Shown piece after piece: positions 43,401-53,100 of a DNA stretch of 64,000 nucleotides. Source of the DNA: Stigonema ocellatum SAG 48.90 = DSM 106950. Its GTDB lineage: Bacteria; Cyanobacteriota; Cyanobacteriia; Cyanobacteriales; Nostocaceae. Both the position numbers and the translations under genes were made by a program. The notes beneath the pieces were generated by a model. It saw only the letters and a list, made by a program, of their open reading frames with translations. It was not told the origin of the DNA and made no database searches. Every line of letters begins with the position of its first letter. Position 1 is the stretch's first letter. The DNA is taken from contig JADQBA010000014.1 in assembly GCA_016903675.1 (NCBI GenBank), positions 46,525 through 110,524 of the forward strand, read 5' to 3'.

Positions 43401-46400
43401 ATTCTCTCAAAGCTGTGCTCATGGAAGACCGGGAGTCAAATCAACCCTGTTGGATTAGTTCGGTAAAAACTAATATTGGTCATTTGGAAGCTGCTGCGGG
43501 GATTGCTGGTTTAATTAAGGTGGTATTGTCGTTAGAACATGGTGAGATTCCACCTCACCTTCACTTGAAGCAGTTAAATCCCTATATTGAACTTGAGAAG
43601 ACAACCATTGAAATTCCTACTCAACTTCAGCCATGGTCATCGGTGGGACAACCCAGACTCGCAGGGGTTAGTGCTTTTGGCTTTGGGGGGACAAATGCTC
43701 ATGTCGTTTTAGAAGAAGCACCAGCTCAATTGAAAAGTCAAGATGCTTTGTCAGAAGGGCAAAACCCTACAAAATTAAATAAGTTACTTGAGCGTCCTGT
43801 TCATCTATTAACCCTGTCAGCTAAAACAGAAAAAGCTCTGGACGATTTAGTCGAGAATTACCAAAACCATCTGGAAACTTATGGGCAATTAGCGATCGCA
43901 GATGTTTGCTTCAGTGCCAACACGGGGCGATCGCACTTTAACCATCGTTTAGCTATTATCACCTCTGACAAACAAGAATTAGCGGCTAAATTAGCAAAAA
44001 TTATTGCCGGAGAAGAACTTTCAGGTGTATATTCTGGAAAACTCTCTAGTAATAGTAAATTACCTAAAATTGCCTTCCTGTTTACCGGACAAGGTTCTCA
44101 GTATGTCAACATGGGAAGACAACTTTATGAAACGCAACCTGTCTTCCGTCGAGCCTTAGACCAGTGCGAGCAAATTCTACAATCTTATTTAGAAAAATCT
44201 CTTTTAGAAGTTGTTTATCCGGAAAATCCTGAAGAATTAAATAGTTCTGTCATTAACGAAACCGCGTATACCCAACCTGCCCTATTTGCCATAGAATATG
44301 CTCTGTTTCAGTTATGGCAATCCTGGGGCATTAAACCAGATGTAGTCATGGGTCATAGTGTTGGGGAATATGTAGCCGCTGTAAGTGCAGGAGTATTTAG
44401 TTTAGAAGATGGATTAAAACTGATCGCCCTCAGAGGATGCTTAATGCAAAAGTTGCCGAATGGGGGTGAGATGGTAGCTGTAATGACATCAGAGGAGAAA
44501 GTGCGTTCTGTCATTGAACCACTTGGTGAAAAAGTATCAATCGCAGCCATTAACGGACCAGTTAGCATAGTGATTTCCGGTGCTGCTGATGCCATCCACA
44601 CCATCTGTCACAGATTGGAAAGCGATGGAATCAAGATCGAACATTTACAAGTATCCCACGCCTTCCACTCTCCCTTGATGGAACCGATGCTGACGGAGTT
44701 TGAAAATGTTGCCTCGTCCATTACTTACAATAAGCCTTGTATTCCCATAATTTCCAATCTTACCGGAGAACAAGCAAACGTTGACATTGCCACCCCCCAA
44801 TACTGGATAAATCATGTGCTAAAGCCAGTGAAATTTGCTTGTGGGATGGAAACCCTTGAGAAAATTGGCTATGAAGTGTTCTTAGAAATTGGACCTAAGC
44901 CGATTTTGTTAGGCATGGGTCGTCAATGTTTCACGAAAAATGTGGGTGTATGGTTGCCCAGCCTGCGCCCCGGCAGGGGAGATTGGCAGCAAATACTACA
45001 AAGTTTGGCAGAGTTATATGTACGGGGAGCGGCAGTAAACTGGTCAGATATAAGCTGGAACGATCACCCTCGCAAGGTCGTGTTGCCGACTTATCCGTGG
45101 CAGCGATCGCGTTATTGGTTGAAAGATACCAATGCATTTTACCACAAAAAACAATTACTGTCAAGAAATGTTACCGATCTTAAGAGCCTCCACAGCCTAC
45201 TGGGTCAACGGTTAGACTTACCAGGTCTTAAGGAGATTCGTTTCGAGTCCCAAATCAATCAAGATATACCCGCCTACCTTACAGACCATCGCGTCTTTGA
45301 AAAGCCAATTTTACCAGCGACAGCTTATCTAGAGATGGTTTTGGCGGCTGGAGTTACGGTATTCAAATCTGACAATTTAGTATTAGAGAACGTCGTGTTC
45401 CAGCAAGCATTAATATTGCCAGAAGATGAACTCAAGACACTGCAATTTATTTTAACTCCTGAGGAGACTTCATCATATTCCTTCCAAATTTTCAGCCGGA
45501 ATACAGTTGAAGAAGGCGGGGAATCCTCTTGGACACAGCATGCTTCTGGGAAAGTGCGGCTAGGGGACAAAGCATGGCAACCTCCGATGATTGACTTGGC
45601 TAATTTGCAAACCCAATATACTGAAGAAATATCTATAGAAGCTTATTACCAAAAGTTTCGCGATCAAGGAATCGATTACGGTTCCAGTTTCCAAGGAATT
45701 GAAACACTCTGGAAACAAGAAGGTTCATCTGTTGGTCAAATTCGCTCTATAGAAACATTAGTTTTAGAACCACAAGCCTACCTGCACCCCGTCCAACTAG
45801 ATGCCTGCTTCCAGGTTTTAGGGGCTGCCATCATTGATAATGACCACACAGGTGCTTATCTGCCCATAGGGATAAAACGCCTACAGGTTTATTGTCGTCC
45901 TGGCACTCACGTTTTCAGCCAAGTCCAAATCACTCCAGTCAAGGACGGAAATCAACAGACCCTTCAGGGTGAAGTATGTGTTTACGCTCCTGATGGACAT
46001 GTAATAGCTAAAGTGGAGGGTCTACACCTTCAACGAACTAGCCTGGAAGCCCTACTGAAAACCAAACAAGAATCTTGGCAAAATTCGCTTTATCAAGTGG
46101 AATGGCGTCGAAAGGTGCGCTTTGCAAGTCAGCCACTACCTGCCGACTACCTGGCAACTCCGATGGAAATAGATATCAGTCTTCGTCCCCAAGTGACTGA
46201 ATTAATTAGCCAGCAACATTTACAAGCTTACGGGGAATTGTTGAAAAAGCTAGAAGCATTAAGTGTTGACTATGTGCTGAAAGCCTTTGAGGTATTGCAG
46301 TGGGAGTTCCAGCTAGGGCGACGCTTTGTAGGTGCATTGATAGCAGAGCAGTTGGGCATAGTCAGCCAACATCGGCAGCTACTAGAGCGTTTGCTAGAGA

Positions 46401-49400
46401 TGCTGGCTGAAGTTGGTTTGTTGCAACGAATTGACTCCCAGTGGGAGGTGATCCAACTGCCACACAAGCCGAAACCGCAAGAGCAATTGAGTTTGCTGCA
46501 AACTCAGTACCCAGAAGCAGTAGCGGAACTGACCCTACTGGAACGTTGTGGTTCAAATTTAGCACAAGTGCTGCGGGGAGAATTGAAAGAGCTAGAATTG
46601 TTATTCCCTGAAGGGGACTTGTCCACCACCACTCAGCTGTATCAGGATTCTCCGGGTGCACAGGTGATCAATACCGTGGTGCAAAAGGTGGTGAAAACAG
46701 CTTTGGAGCAATTGCCCAAGGGACGTGGAGTGCGAGTGCTAGAGATAGGGGCTGGAACTGGGGGAACAACCTCCTACATCTTGCCGATCCAGCCAGCGGA
46801 ACAGACCGAATATATCTTTACTGATCTATCCCCCTGGTTCACCACTCAAGCACAGGAGAAGTTCCATGATTACCCGTTTGTACGCTATCAAGTTTTAGAC
46901 ATTGAACAAGATCCACAATCCCAAGGGTTTGCTCTCCATGGGTATGATTTGATTATTGCAGCAAATGTGTTACATGCTACAAAAAGATTGCAAACTACCC
47001 TGGAGTACATAGGCAGTTTGTTAGCTCCAGAGGGAATGTTGGTGTTGGTGGAAGGAACCGCACCCCAGCGCTTTATGGATTTGACCTTTGGATTAACAGA
47101 AGGCTGGTGGAGCTTTACTGATAGGGACTTGCGACCCAACTACCCCTTACTAGCGACGAACCAGTGGCAAGATCTGTTACAGCAGATGGGCTTTCAAGCG
47201 GTTGTAACAATTCCCTCTCAACAAGACAGCCAAGGAATTGTATCTCAGCAGGCTGTGATCATCGCTCAAGTAGGCTCCTCTGGGACAAACTCAGCAATTT
47301 CTCTGCCAAAAAGTTGGCTGGTGATGGCTGATCGTCATGGAATTGGTCAGCAGTTAGCAACACTTTTGCGTTCAAAAGGAGAGGTGTGTTATCTGGTGTT
47401 CCAAGGGGAGGAGTATGAACAATTAAGCGAGCAAGAATTTAGAATAGACACAGCCATTGGTGAAGATTTTCACCAGATACTAGCAATAGTAAGAGCAAAT
47501 CACCCTTCCTTGCATGGCGTGATCAATTGCTGGAGCATGGATGCATTGGCAGCAGCAGCCTTAACGAGTCCCGACCTAAAAGCAGCTTCACTGCAAGGAT
47601 GCGGCAGTACCTTACACCTCATCCATGCGATCGTAGAGGTGGGATTTTCTCAACCTCCGCGCCTCTGGTTAGTGACTCAAGGGGCGCAGCCAGTTACAAC
47701 TACGAATTTAAATGTTCCCGGAGTTGCTCAGTCTTCCTTATGGGGAATGGGAAAAGTGATTGCACTGGAACATCCAGAACTGAACTGCGTGCGCGTGGAT
47801 TTAGATCCCGATGCAGTTGGGGATCAGACGCAAGATCTATTTGAGGAAATCTGGGCTGGGGATGCTGAAGACCAAGTCGCCTTTCGCAACCAAGTTCGTT
47901 ATGTGGCGAGGTTGGCTGCTTGTAGTCAACCGGAAGATTCTGTGGATGGAATCAGGTTGGATGTCCCACAAGACCAACCTTACCGATTGGAAATATCTGA
48001 TCGGGGAACCTTAGAGAATTTGAAACTACAGCCGACAACACGTAATAAACCCAGTGCTGGTGAGGTAGAGATTCGGGTACAGGCTACGGGGCTGAACTTC
48101 CGAGACGTTCTGAATGCATTGGATCTGTATCCGGGAGATCCAGGTCCGCTTGGAGGTGAATGTGCAGGAACCATCGTAGCCATTGGGGAAGGAGTAGAAG
48201 ACTTTGAGATCGGCACAAGAGTTGTAGCTATAGCTCCTGGCAGTTTTAGCAAGTATGTTACGGTCAAGGCTGATCTGGTTGCACGTAAGCCGGAGATTCT
48301 CAACTTTGAAGAGGCGGCTACTATTCCCATCACATTTCTCACTGCATACTATACCTTACATCACTTAGCTAAGATATCTCCACAAGATCGGCTGTTGATT
48401 CATGCTGCTGCTGGCGGTGTAGGTCAAGCGGCAGTACAACTAGCTCTACAGGCAAAAGCAGAGGTTTTTGCCACAGCTAGTCCCAAGAAGTGGGAATTTG
48501 TCAAGTCTATGGGAGTGAAACATATTATGAACTCCCGGACTCTAAATTTTGCTGATCAGATTATGGCCCTCACTGAAGGTAAGGGAGTTGACATTGTACT
48601 TAACTCTCTAACCTCAGAAGAATTTATTGCCAAGAGTCTATTGGTTTTGCGCCCCAAAGGTCGCTTTTTAGAAATTGCCAAAAGGGGTGTTTGGGACTCT
48701 GGCGAGATTCTTCAGACAAGGTCTGATGTCTCGTACTTTCTTGTCGATTTAGTCCTGGTGTGTCAACAGCAGTCTGCCTTGATTCAGTCAATGCTGCGCC
48801 ATCTGATGCAGCAGTTTGAGGAAGGTAAGCTTAAGCCTCTAGCAAAGAAGGTGTTCCCCATCCAAAACGTGATAGAAGCCTTCCGCTACATGCAACAAGC
48901 TAAACATATCGGCAAAATTGTGATCGCGCAGCAGCAGGGAACTGTTGATGTCGCTTTACGAGGGGATAGTACTTACCTGATTACTGGCGGGATGGGGGGT
49001 TTGGGTTTACTAGTGGCTCGTTGGATGGTTAGCAGGGGAGCACGTCACTTGCTGCTGGTAGGGCGCAGTGGTGCAAGCCCAGATCAGGCTAGCCAGTTAA
49101 CAGAGCTAGAACAGGCCGGGGCTAAGGTGATTGTGGCTCAGGCTGATGTGTCTGATATCCAGCAAATGACCAGGGTATTGTTAGAAAGTGAGCAATCTCT
49201 GCCACCATTGCGGGGGATAATTCATTCTGTTGGTGTTTTGGACGATGGCGTTTTACAACAGTTGAACTGGGAACGCTTTGAGCGGGTGATGAGCCCTAAA
49301 GCGATCGGTGCTTGGAATCTTCACACTTTAACAAAAAATCAGTCTCTAGACTTCTTTGTGATGTTCTCCTCTGCTGCTTCTGTATTTGGTTCCCCAGGTC

Positions 49401-50170
49401 AAGCCAACCATGCAGCAGCAAATGCTTTTCTAGATACCTTAGCCTATTATCGTCAGACTCAGAAGCTACCAGGACTGAGCATCAATTGGGGAGCTGTGGC
49501 AGAAGTGGGAGCAGCAGCCAAGCGCCAAGCAGGTGAATGGGTTAAGGCTAAGGGAATGGGAACTATAAGCACTCAACAGGTATTGGAGGTGCTGGAAGAA
49601 CAATTGTTCTCACAATCTTTTGTCCAAGTTGGGGTATTGCCTGTTAACTGGTCGCAGTTTAGAGAGCAATCTGCACTAGTGCCTTTCTTTAGTGATTTTC
49701 TACAAACATCTGACCAGCCAAAGGAACAGCGTTCTGGGTTTCTCCAGCAACTAGAAGCAATACCAGCCAACGAGCGTCGGGCTTACTTGTTAGTTTATGT
49801 CTGTTCACAAGTGGCTATAGTCTTGGGTTTGAATCCATCTGCACCAATAGATCCACAGCAAGGATTTTTCGATTTAGGGATGGATTCCCTAACCGCTGTG
49901 GAGTTGAGAAACCGCCTCCAAACCAATTTGAAATGCAGTTTGCCTTCAACTTTGACCTTCAAATATCCGACAATAGAGACGCTTGTGGATTATTTAGCCA
50001 TGTTCGTGTTGTTCAAAGACCCATCAGCACAATCGAATCAAGTAACCCAAAAAGATACTGAGGTTCAGCGTCGAGACTTGGCAGAGATCAAACAGCTTTC
50101 CCAAGATGAAATCGATGCGTCAATAGCTAAGGAAGTCGAAGAGTTAGAAAGTTTACTGAGGGGTAACTGA
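40418..50170 (+). CDS. FAAL-PKS megasynthase (FAAL-ACP-KS-AT-DH-cMT-ER-KR-ACP)
   Basis: 3250 residues. FAAL (1-590; YTSGSTGTPKGV near 167) activates a fatty acid and loads the ACP (LNSVKA near 634). KS (about 690-1115; DTACSSS, Cys near 847, both His blocks), AT (1230-1530; GHSVGEY and HAFHS, malonyl type), DH (LTDHRVF near 1621 and LDACFQ), C-methyltransferase (LEIGAGTGG near 2108), ER (HAAAGGVGQ near 2661), KR (ITGGMGGLG near 2853) and ACP (LGMDSL near 3152). It should add two carbons, methylate them at C2 and reduce fully. The KR has His2998 where the catalytic Tyr is usual (GQANHAAANAF). The acidic C-terminal helix (EIDASIAKEVEELESLL) and the next protein's N-terminal coiled coil look like a docking pair. 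Confidence 0.95.
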   Translation: MSLGSTSLIEILKYRAQYQPDKQAYIFLQNGETESASLTYRELDRRARAIAVHLQSMPGERALLLYPSGLEFITAFFGCLYAGVIAVPVYPPRQNQKLSRLLSIVNDAEAKVALTTTSILADIEKRWIEEAELATVKLIATDTIETPEPEFVPQSVTPESLAFLQYTSGSTGTPKGVIVTHGNIIHNQQSIHQAFGHSEKTIFVGWLPLFHDMGLIGNVLQPIYLGIPSILMPPVAFLQKPICWLKAISNYRATTSGGPNFAYDLCVKKVQPEELVDLDLSSWDVAFNGAEPIRAETLKQFGEKFASYGFNYRAFYPCYGMAETTLFATGGDKNQLPVIQSVLARDLEQNSIVETEISSPLSRVLVGVGRPGMNTTVIIVNPESLTRSREGLVGEIWVSGDSITSGYWNRPQATQETFQAYVKDTGDGPFLRTGDLGFFRNGELFVTGRLKDLIIISGRNHYPQDIELTVENSHPALRSHCSAAFSIEMEDSECLVVACEVERTYLRKLNTLEIVRAIQIAVSTEHELEVYGVVLLKTGSIPKTSSGKIQRRACQIGFLEESLNVVGQWQKNLEKNPTIIGSNSQLNSQDNSFQKPSKTAEEIAAWLVNQIAEILQLSTEKIDLKQPLAVYGLNSVKAVSIAAELEKWLGISIAPTIVYDYPSIQALADYFGQTTPKLESSTFVSNQKTATEAVAIIGMGCRFPKAKNPQAFWSLLRSGVDAITKVPVSRWESGNGWGGFLEQVDQFEPQFFNISPREANNMDPQQRLLLEVSWEALENAGLAAERLAGSRGGVFIGISSGDYAKLNGNIVNTEAYYGTGNALSIAANRLSYFLDWHGPSWAVDTACSSSLVAVHQACQSLLLGECHLALAGGVNLMLSPQLTLTFAEAQMMAADGLCKTFDALADGYVRSEGCGVVVLKRLADALADGDSIQAIIRGTAVNQDGLTNGLTAPNGNSQQEVIRLALAKAGVQPNQISYVETHGTGTSLGDPIEVNSLKAVLMEDRESNQPCWISSVKTNIGHLEAAAGIAGLIKVVLSLEHGEIPPHLHLKQLNPYIELEKTTIEIPTQLQPWSSVGQPRLAGVSAFGFGGTNAHVVLEEAPAQLKSQDALSEGQNPTKLNKLLERPVHLLTLSAKTEKALDDLVENYQNHLETYGQLAIADVCFSANTGRSHFNHRLAIITSDKQELAAKLAKIIAGEELSGVYSGKLSSNSKLPKIAFLFTGQGSQYVNMGRQLYETQPVFRRALDQCEQILQSYLEKSLLEVVYPENPEELNSSVINETAYTQPALFAIEYALFQLWQSWGIKPDVVMGHSVGEYVAAVSAGVFSLEDGLKLIALRGCLMQKLPNGGEMVAVMTSEEKVRSVIEPLGEKVSIAAINGPVSIVISGAADAIHTICHRLESDGIKIEHLQVSHAFHSPLMEPMLTEFENVASSITYNKPCIPIISNLTGEQANVDIATPQYWINHVLKPVKFACGMETLEKIGYEVFLEIGPKPILLGMGRQCFTKNVGVWLPSLRPGRGDWQQILQSLAELYVRGAAVNWSDISWNDHPRKVVLPTYPWQRSRYWLKDTNAFYHKKQLLSRNVTDLKSLHSLLGQRLDLPGLKEIRFESQINQDIPAYLTDHRVFEKPILPATAYLEMVLAAGVTVFKSDNLVLENVVFQQALILPEDELKTLQFILTPEETSSYSFQIFSRNTVEEGGESSWTQHASGKVRLGDKAWQPPMIDLANLQTQYTEEISIEAYYQKFRDQGIDYGSSFQGIETLWKQEGSSVGQIRSIETLVLEPQAYLHPVQLDACFQVLGAAIIDNDHTGAYLPIGIKRLQVYCRPGTHVFSQVQITPVKDGNQQTLQGEVCVYAPDGHVIAKVEGLHLQRTSLEALLKTKQESWQNSLYQVEWRRKVRFASQPLPADYLATPMEIDISLRPQVTELISQQHLQAYGELLKKLEALSVDYVLKAFEVLQWEFQLGRRFVGALIAEQLGIVSQHRQLLERLLEMLAEVGLLQRIDSQWEVIQLPHKPKPQEQLSLLQTQYPEAVAELTLLERCGSNLAQVLRGELKELELLFPEGDLSTTTQLYQDSPGAQVINTVVQKVVKTALEQLPKGRGVRVLEIGAGTGGTTSYILPIQPAEQTEYIFTDLSPWFTTQAQEKFHDYPFVRYQVLDIEQDPQSQGFALHGYDLIIAANVLHATKRLQTTLEYIGSLLAPEGMLVLVEGTAPQRFMDLTFGLTEGWWSFTDRDLRPNYPLLATNQWQDLLQQMGFQAVVTIPSQQDSQGIVSQQAVIIAQVGSSGTNSAISLPKSWLVMADRHGIGQQLATLLRSKGEVCYLVFQGEEYEQLSEQEFRIDTAIGEDFHQILAIVRANHPSLHGVINCWSMDALAAAALTSPDLKAASLQGCGSTLHLIHAIVEVGFSQPPRLWLVTQGAQPVTTTNLNVPGVAQSSLWGMGKVIALEHPELNCVRVDLDPDAVGDQTQDLFEEIWAGDAEDQVAFRNQVRYVARLAACSQPEDSVDGIRLDVPQDQPYRLEISDRGTLENLKLQPTTRNKPSAGEVEIRVQATGLNFRDVLNALDLYPGDPGPLGGECAGTIVAIGEGVEDFEIGTRVVAIAPGSFSKYVTVKADLVARKPEILNFEEAATIPITFLTAYYTLHHLAKISPQDRLLIHAAAGGVGQAAVQLALQAKAEVFATASPKKWEFVKSMGVKHIMNSRTLNFADQIMALTEGKGVDIVLNSLTSEEFIAKSLLVLRPKGRFLEIAKRGVWDSGEILQTRSDVSYFLVDLVLVCQQQSALIQSMLRHLMQQFEEGKLKPLAKKVFPIQNVIEAFRYMQQAKHIGKIVIAQQQGTVDVALRGDSTYLITGGMGGLGLLVARWMVSRGARHLLLVGRSGASPDQASQLTELEQAGAKVIVAQADVSDIQQMTRVLLESEQSLPPLRGIIHSVGVLDDGVLQQLNWERFERVMSPKAIGAWNLHTLTKNQSLDFFVMFSSAASVFGSPGQANHAAANAFLDTLAYYRQTQKLPGLSINWGAVAEVGAAAKRQAGEWVKAKGMGTISTQQVLEVLEEQLFSQSFVQVGVLPVNWSQFREQSALVPFFSDFLQTSDQPKEQRSGFLQQLEAIPANERRAYLLVYVCSQVAIVLGLNPSAPIDPQQGFFDLGMDSLTAVELRNRLQTNLKCSLPSTLTFKYPTIETLVDYLAMFVLFKDPSAQSNQVTQKDTEVQRRDLAEIKQLSQDEIDASIAKEVEELESLLRGN

Positions 50171-50171
50171 A

Positions 50172-53100
50172 ATGACCAACATTTCCGAAGGAGTAGAGCA
50201 ACTATCTTCATCACAACGAGTGCTTTTGGCGCTCAAGGAAGCACGAGCTAAACTCGTTGCTCTCGAACGCTCAAAAACAGAACCAATTGCTATTATTGGT
50301 ATGGGTTGTCGATTTCCTGGTGGTGTCAATGACCTAGAGGGATTGTGGCAGGTGTTGCACAATGGGCTGGATACCATTACAGAGGTGCCAAAAGAGCGTT
50401 GGAACATAGAGGATTACTATGACCCAAACCCAGATACTCCCGGAAAAATCTACACCCGATGTGGTGGGTTTTTGCAGGATATAGACCAGTTTGATCCCCA
50501 ATTCTTTGGCATTTCTCCTCGGGAAGCAGTGACGATGGCTCCTCAGCAGAGATTGCTTTTGGAAGTGAGCTGGGAAGCTTTAGAAAATGCTGGAGTCAAT
50601 CCAAAAAAGCTGGCTGGCAGTCGCACTGGAATTTTTGTGGGTATAGGACCAGTAGATTATGTAAAATTACGCAGCAATACTGGTGAATCTACCAGTATTA
50701 GCGCTTATGACGGGACAGGAAATGGTTTGTGCTTTGCTTCTGGTCGCTTGTCCTACATTCTGGGTTTGCACGGTCCCAACATGGCGCTCGATACATCGTG
50801 TTCCTCTTCGTTGGTGAGTGTTCATCTGGCTTGTCAAAGTCTACGGAACCAAGAGTGCAATTTAGCTCTGGCGAGTGGGGTAAACTTGAATCTCTCTCCG
50901 GAAATCACTATTTTTCTATCTAGGACGGGGGCTCTCTCCCCTGATGGTCGCTGCAAGACCTTCGATGCCACTGCCAATGGTTTTGGTCGCAGCGAGGGAT
51001 GTGGAGTTGTGGTGCTCAAGCGCCTTAGTGATGCCGTTGCTGATGGCGATCGCATTTTTTCGGTCATCCGAGGCTCAGCCGTCAACCATGATGGTTCTAG
51101 CAGTGGGTTAACTGTGCCCAATCAACTGGCTCAGGAAGAACTGATTCAAGATGCTCTGAGAAATGCGAAGGTAGAACCAGGGCAAGTGAGCTATGTAGAG
51201 GCTCATGGAACTGGAACCGCTTTGGGCGATCCTATAGAGGTAGGAGCTTTGAAGTCCGTATTCGGGGAGAATCGTCCTCAAGACGACCCATTGGTGGTTG
51301 GTTCGGTAAAAACTAACTTCGGACACCTAGAAGCGGCGGCTGGAATAGTTGGTCTGATGAAGGTCGTTTTGGCACTTCACCATGAGGAGATCCCGCCTCA
51401 TTTGCATTTTCAGCAGCCAAATCCGCATATTCCCTGGAATGAACTCCCAATCATCATTCCCACTTCTCCAATGCCTTGGGAGCGCAATCAAAAGCGGAGA
51501 ATCGCTGGGGTGAGTTCTTTTGGGATGAGTGGCACTAATGCCCATGTGGTTTTAGAAGAAGCACCCCTACCAGAGCCGATCACAACAGTGGTAGACCGTC
51601 CAGTCCATCTTTTAACCCTATCAGCAAAAACAAAAGATGGGCTGGTACAATTAGCTCTCAAATATGAGAAATATTTGTTTGCCAATTCGCACTTAGCCCT
51701 AAGTGATATCTGCTTCACGGCAAACACGGGGCGATCCCATTTTGACCACCGCTTAGCTGTCGTTGCTGAATCTACTTTGCAGCTGCGCGAACAACTAGAT
51801 GATTTTGTTTCTGGGAGAGTAAATCTGCAACTGTTCAGTGGTCAAGTGAATAGCCGCAAGCGTCCGAAAATAGCATTTCTATTTACAGGTCAGGGTTCCC
51901 AATACATCAATATGGGACAGGAACTCTACAACACTCAACCTACCTTCCGTCAAACCCTAGATCGCTGCGACGAACTTCTGCGTCCCTATTTAGAAAAGCC
52001 CCTGCTTTCAGTTCTTTATCCTCAATCTCAGGAAACATCATCCTTAGATGAGACATTATACACCCAACCTGCCTTATTTGCAATAGAATATGCTCTGTTT
52101 GAGTTATGGAAATCTTGGGGCATTGAACCTGGTGCTGTCATAGGTCATAGTGTGGGAGAATATGTTGCAGCAACTGTAGCTGGAGTCTTCAGCTTGGAAG
52201 ACGGCTTGAAGTTAATTGCTCAGCGTGGGCGTCTGATGCAAACGCTTCCTCAAGGTGGTGAAATGGTGGCAGTTTTAGCAAATGAGGCTAAGGTGCAAGC
52301 GGTCATCCAAGCTGTGACAGTTAAAATGCCCGCCCTAGAGGTTGCAATTGCCGCTATTAACGGTCCTGAGAGTGTCGTGATCTCAGGTAGGCATCAGTCT
52401 ATCCAGGCAGTCACCGCAGTTCTAGAAGCAGAAGGAATCAAAACTCGACAGTTAAAAGTCTCCCACGCTTTTCACTCCCCCATGATGGAGCCGATCCTAG
52501 ATGCACTTGAGGGAACCGCAAGTCAGATTTCGTGTCAGTCTCCACGTATTCCACTGATTTCTAACTTGACGGGACTAGTGCTACAGCCAGGGTATGTACC
52601 CGATGGGAAATACTGGCGACACCACACGAGAACGCCTGTCAAATTCATGGCGGGGATCAATACTCTGTTTGACCAAGGCTATGAGCTATTTTTAGAACTT
52701 GGTCCTAAACCCGTTTTGTCAAATTTGGGTCAGCAGTCTCAGCAACAAAGAACTGGTATTTGGCTATCTTCCTTAATGCCGACCAAAAATGATTGGCAAG
52801 TGTTGCTCAATAGTTTATCTACTTTATATATACAGGGTGCAGATGTTAACTGGCCAGGATTTGAGCAAGACTACCTACGAAGTCGCCTCTCACTTCCTAC
52901 CTATCCCTTTCAGCGGAAATGTTACTGGATTGAAAAAGAAAACTCCCCTATGGATGACAAGAAATCAGGTGAAATATCTCAACTTCAGGGTGGTTTACCT
53001 TCCCAAAGCAAGCGGCGCGACAAGATCGTTGCCGAATTGTGTTCTCTTGTAGCACAGATGCTTCAAGTTTCAGCAACTGAAGTAGATGTTCATGCTCCTT

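Noticed and set aside
46888..47139. Minus-strand frames inside the megasynthases
   Set aside because: All overlap intact catalytic domains on the + strand and show no family resemblance.
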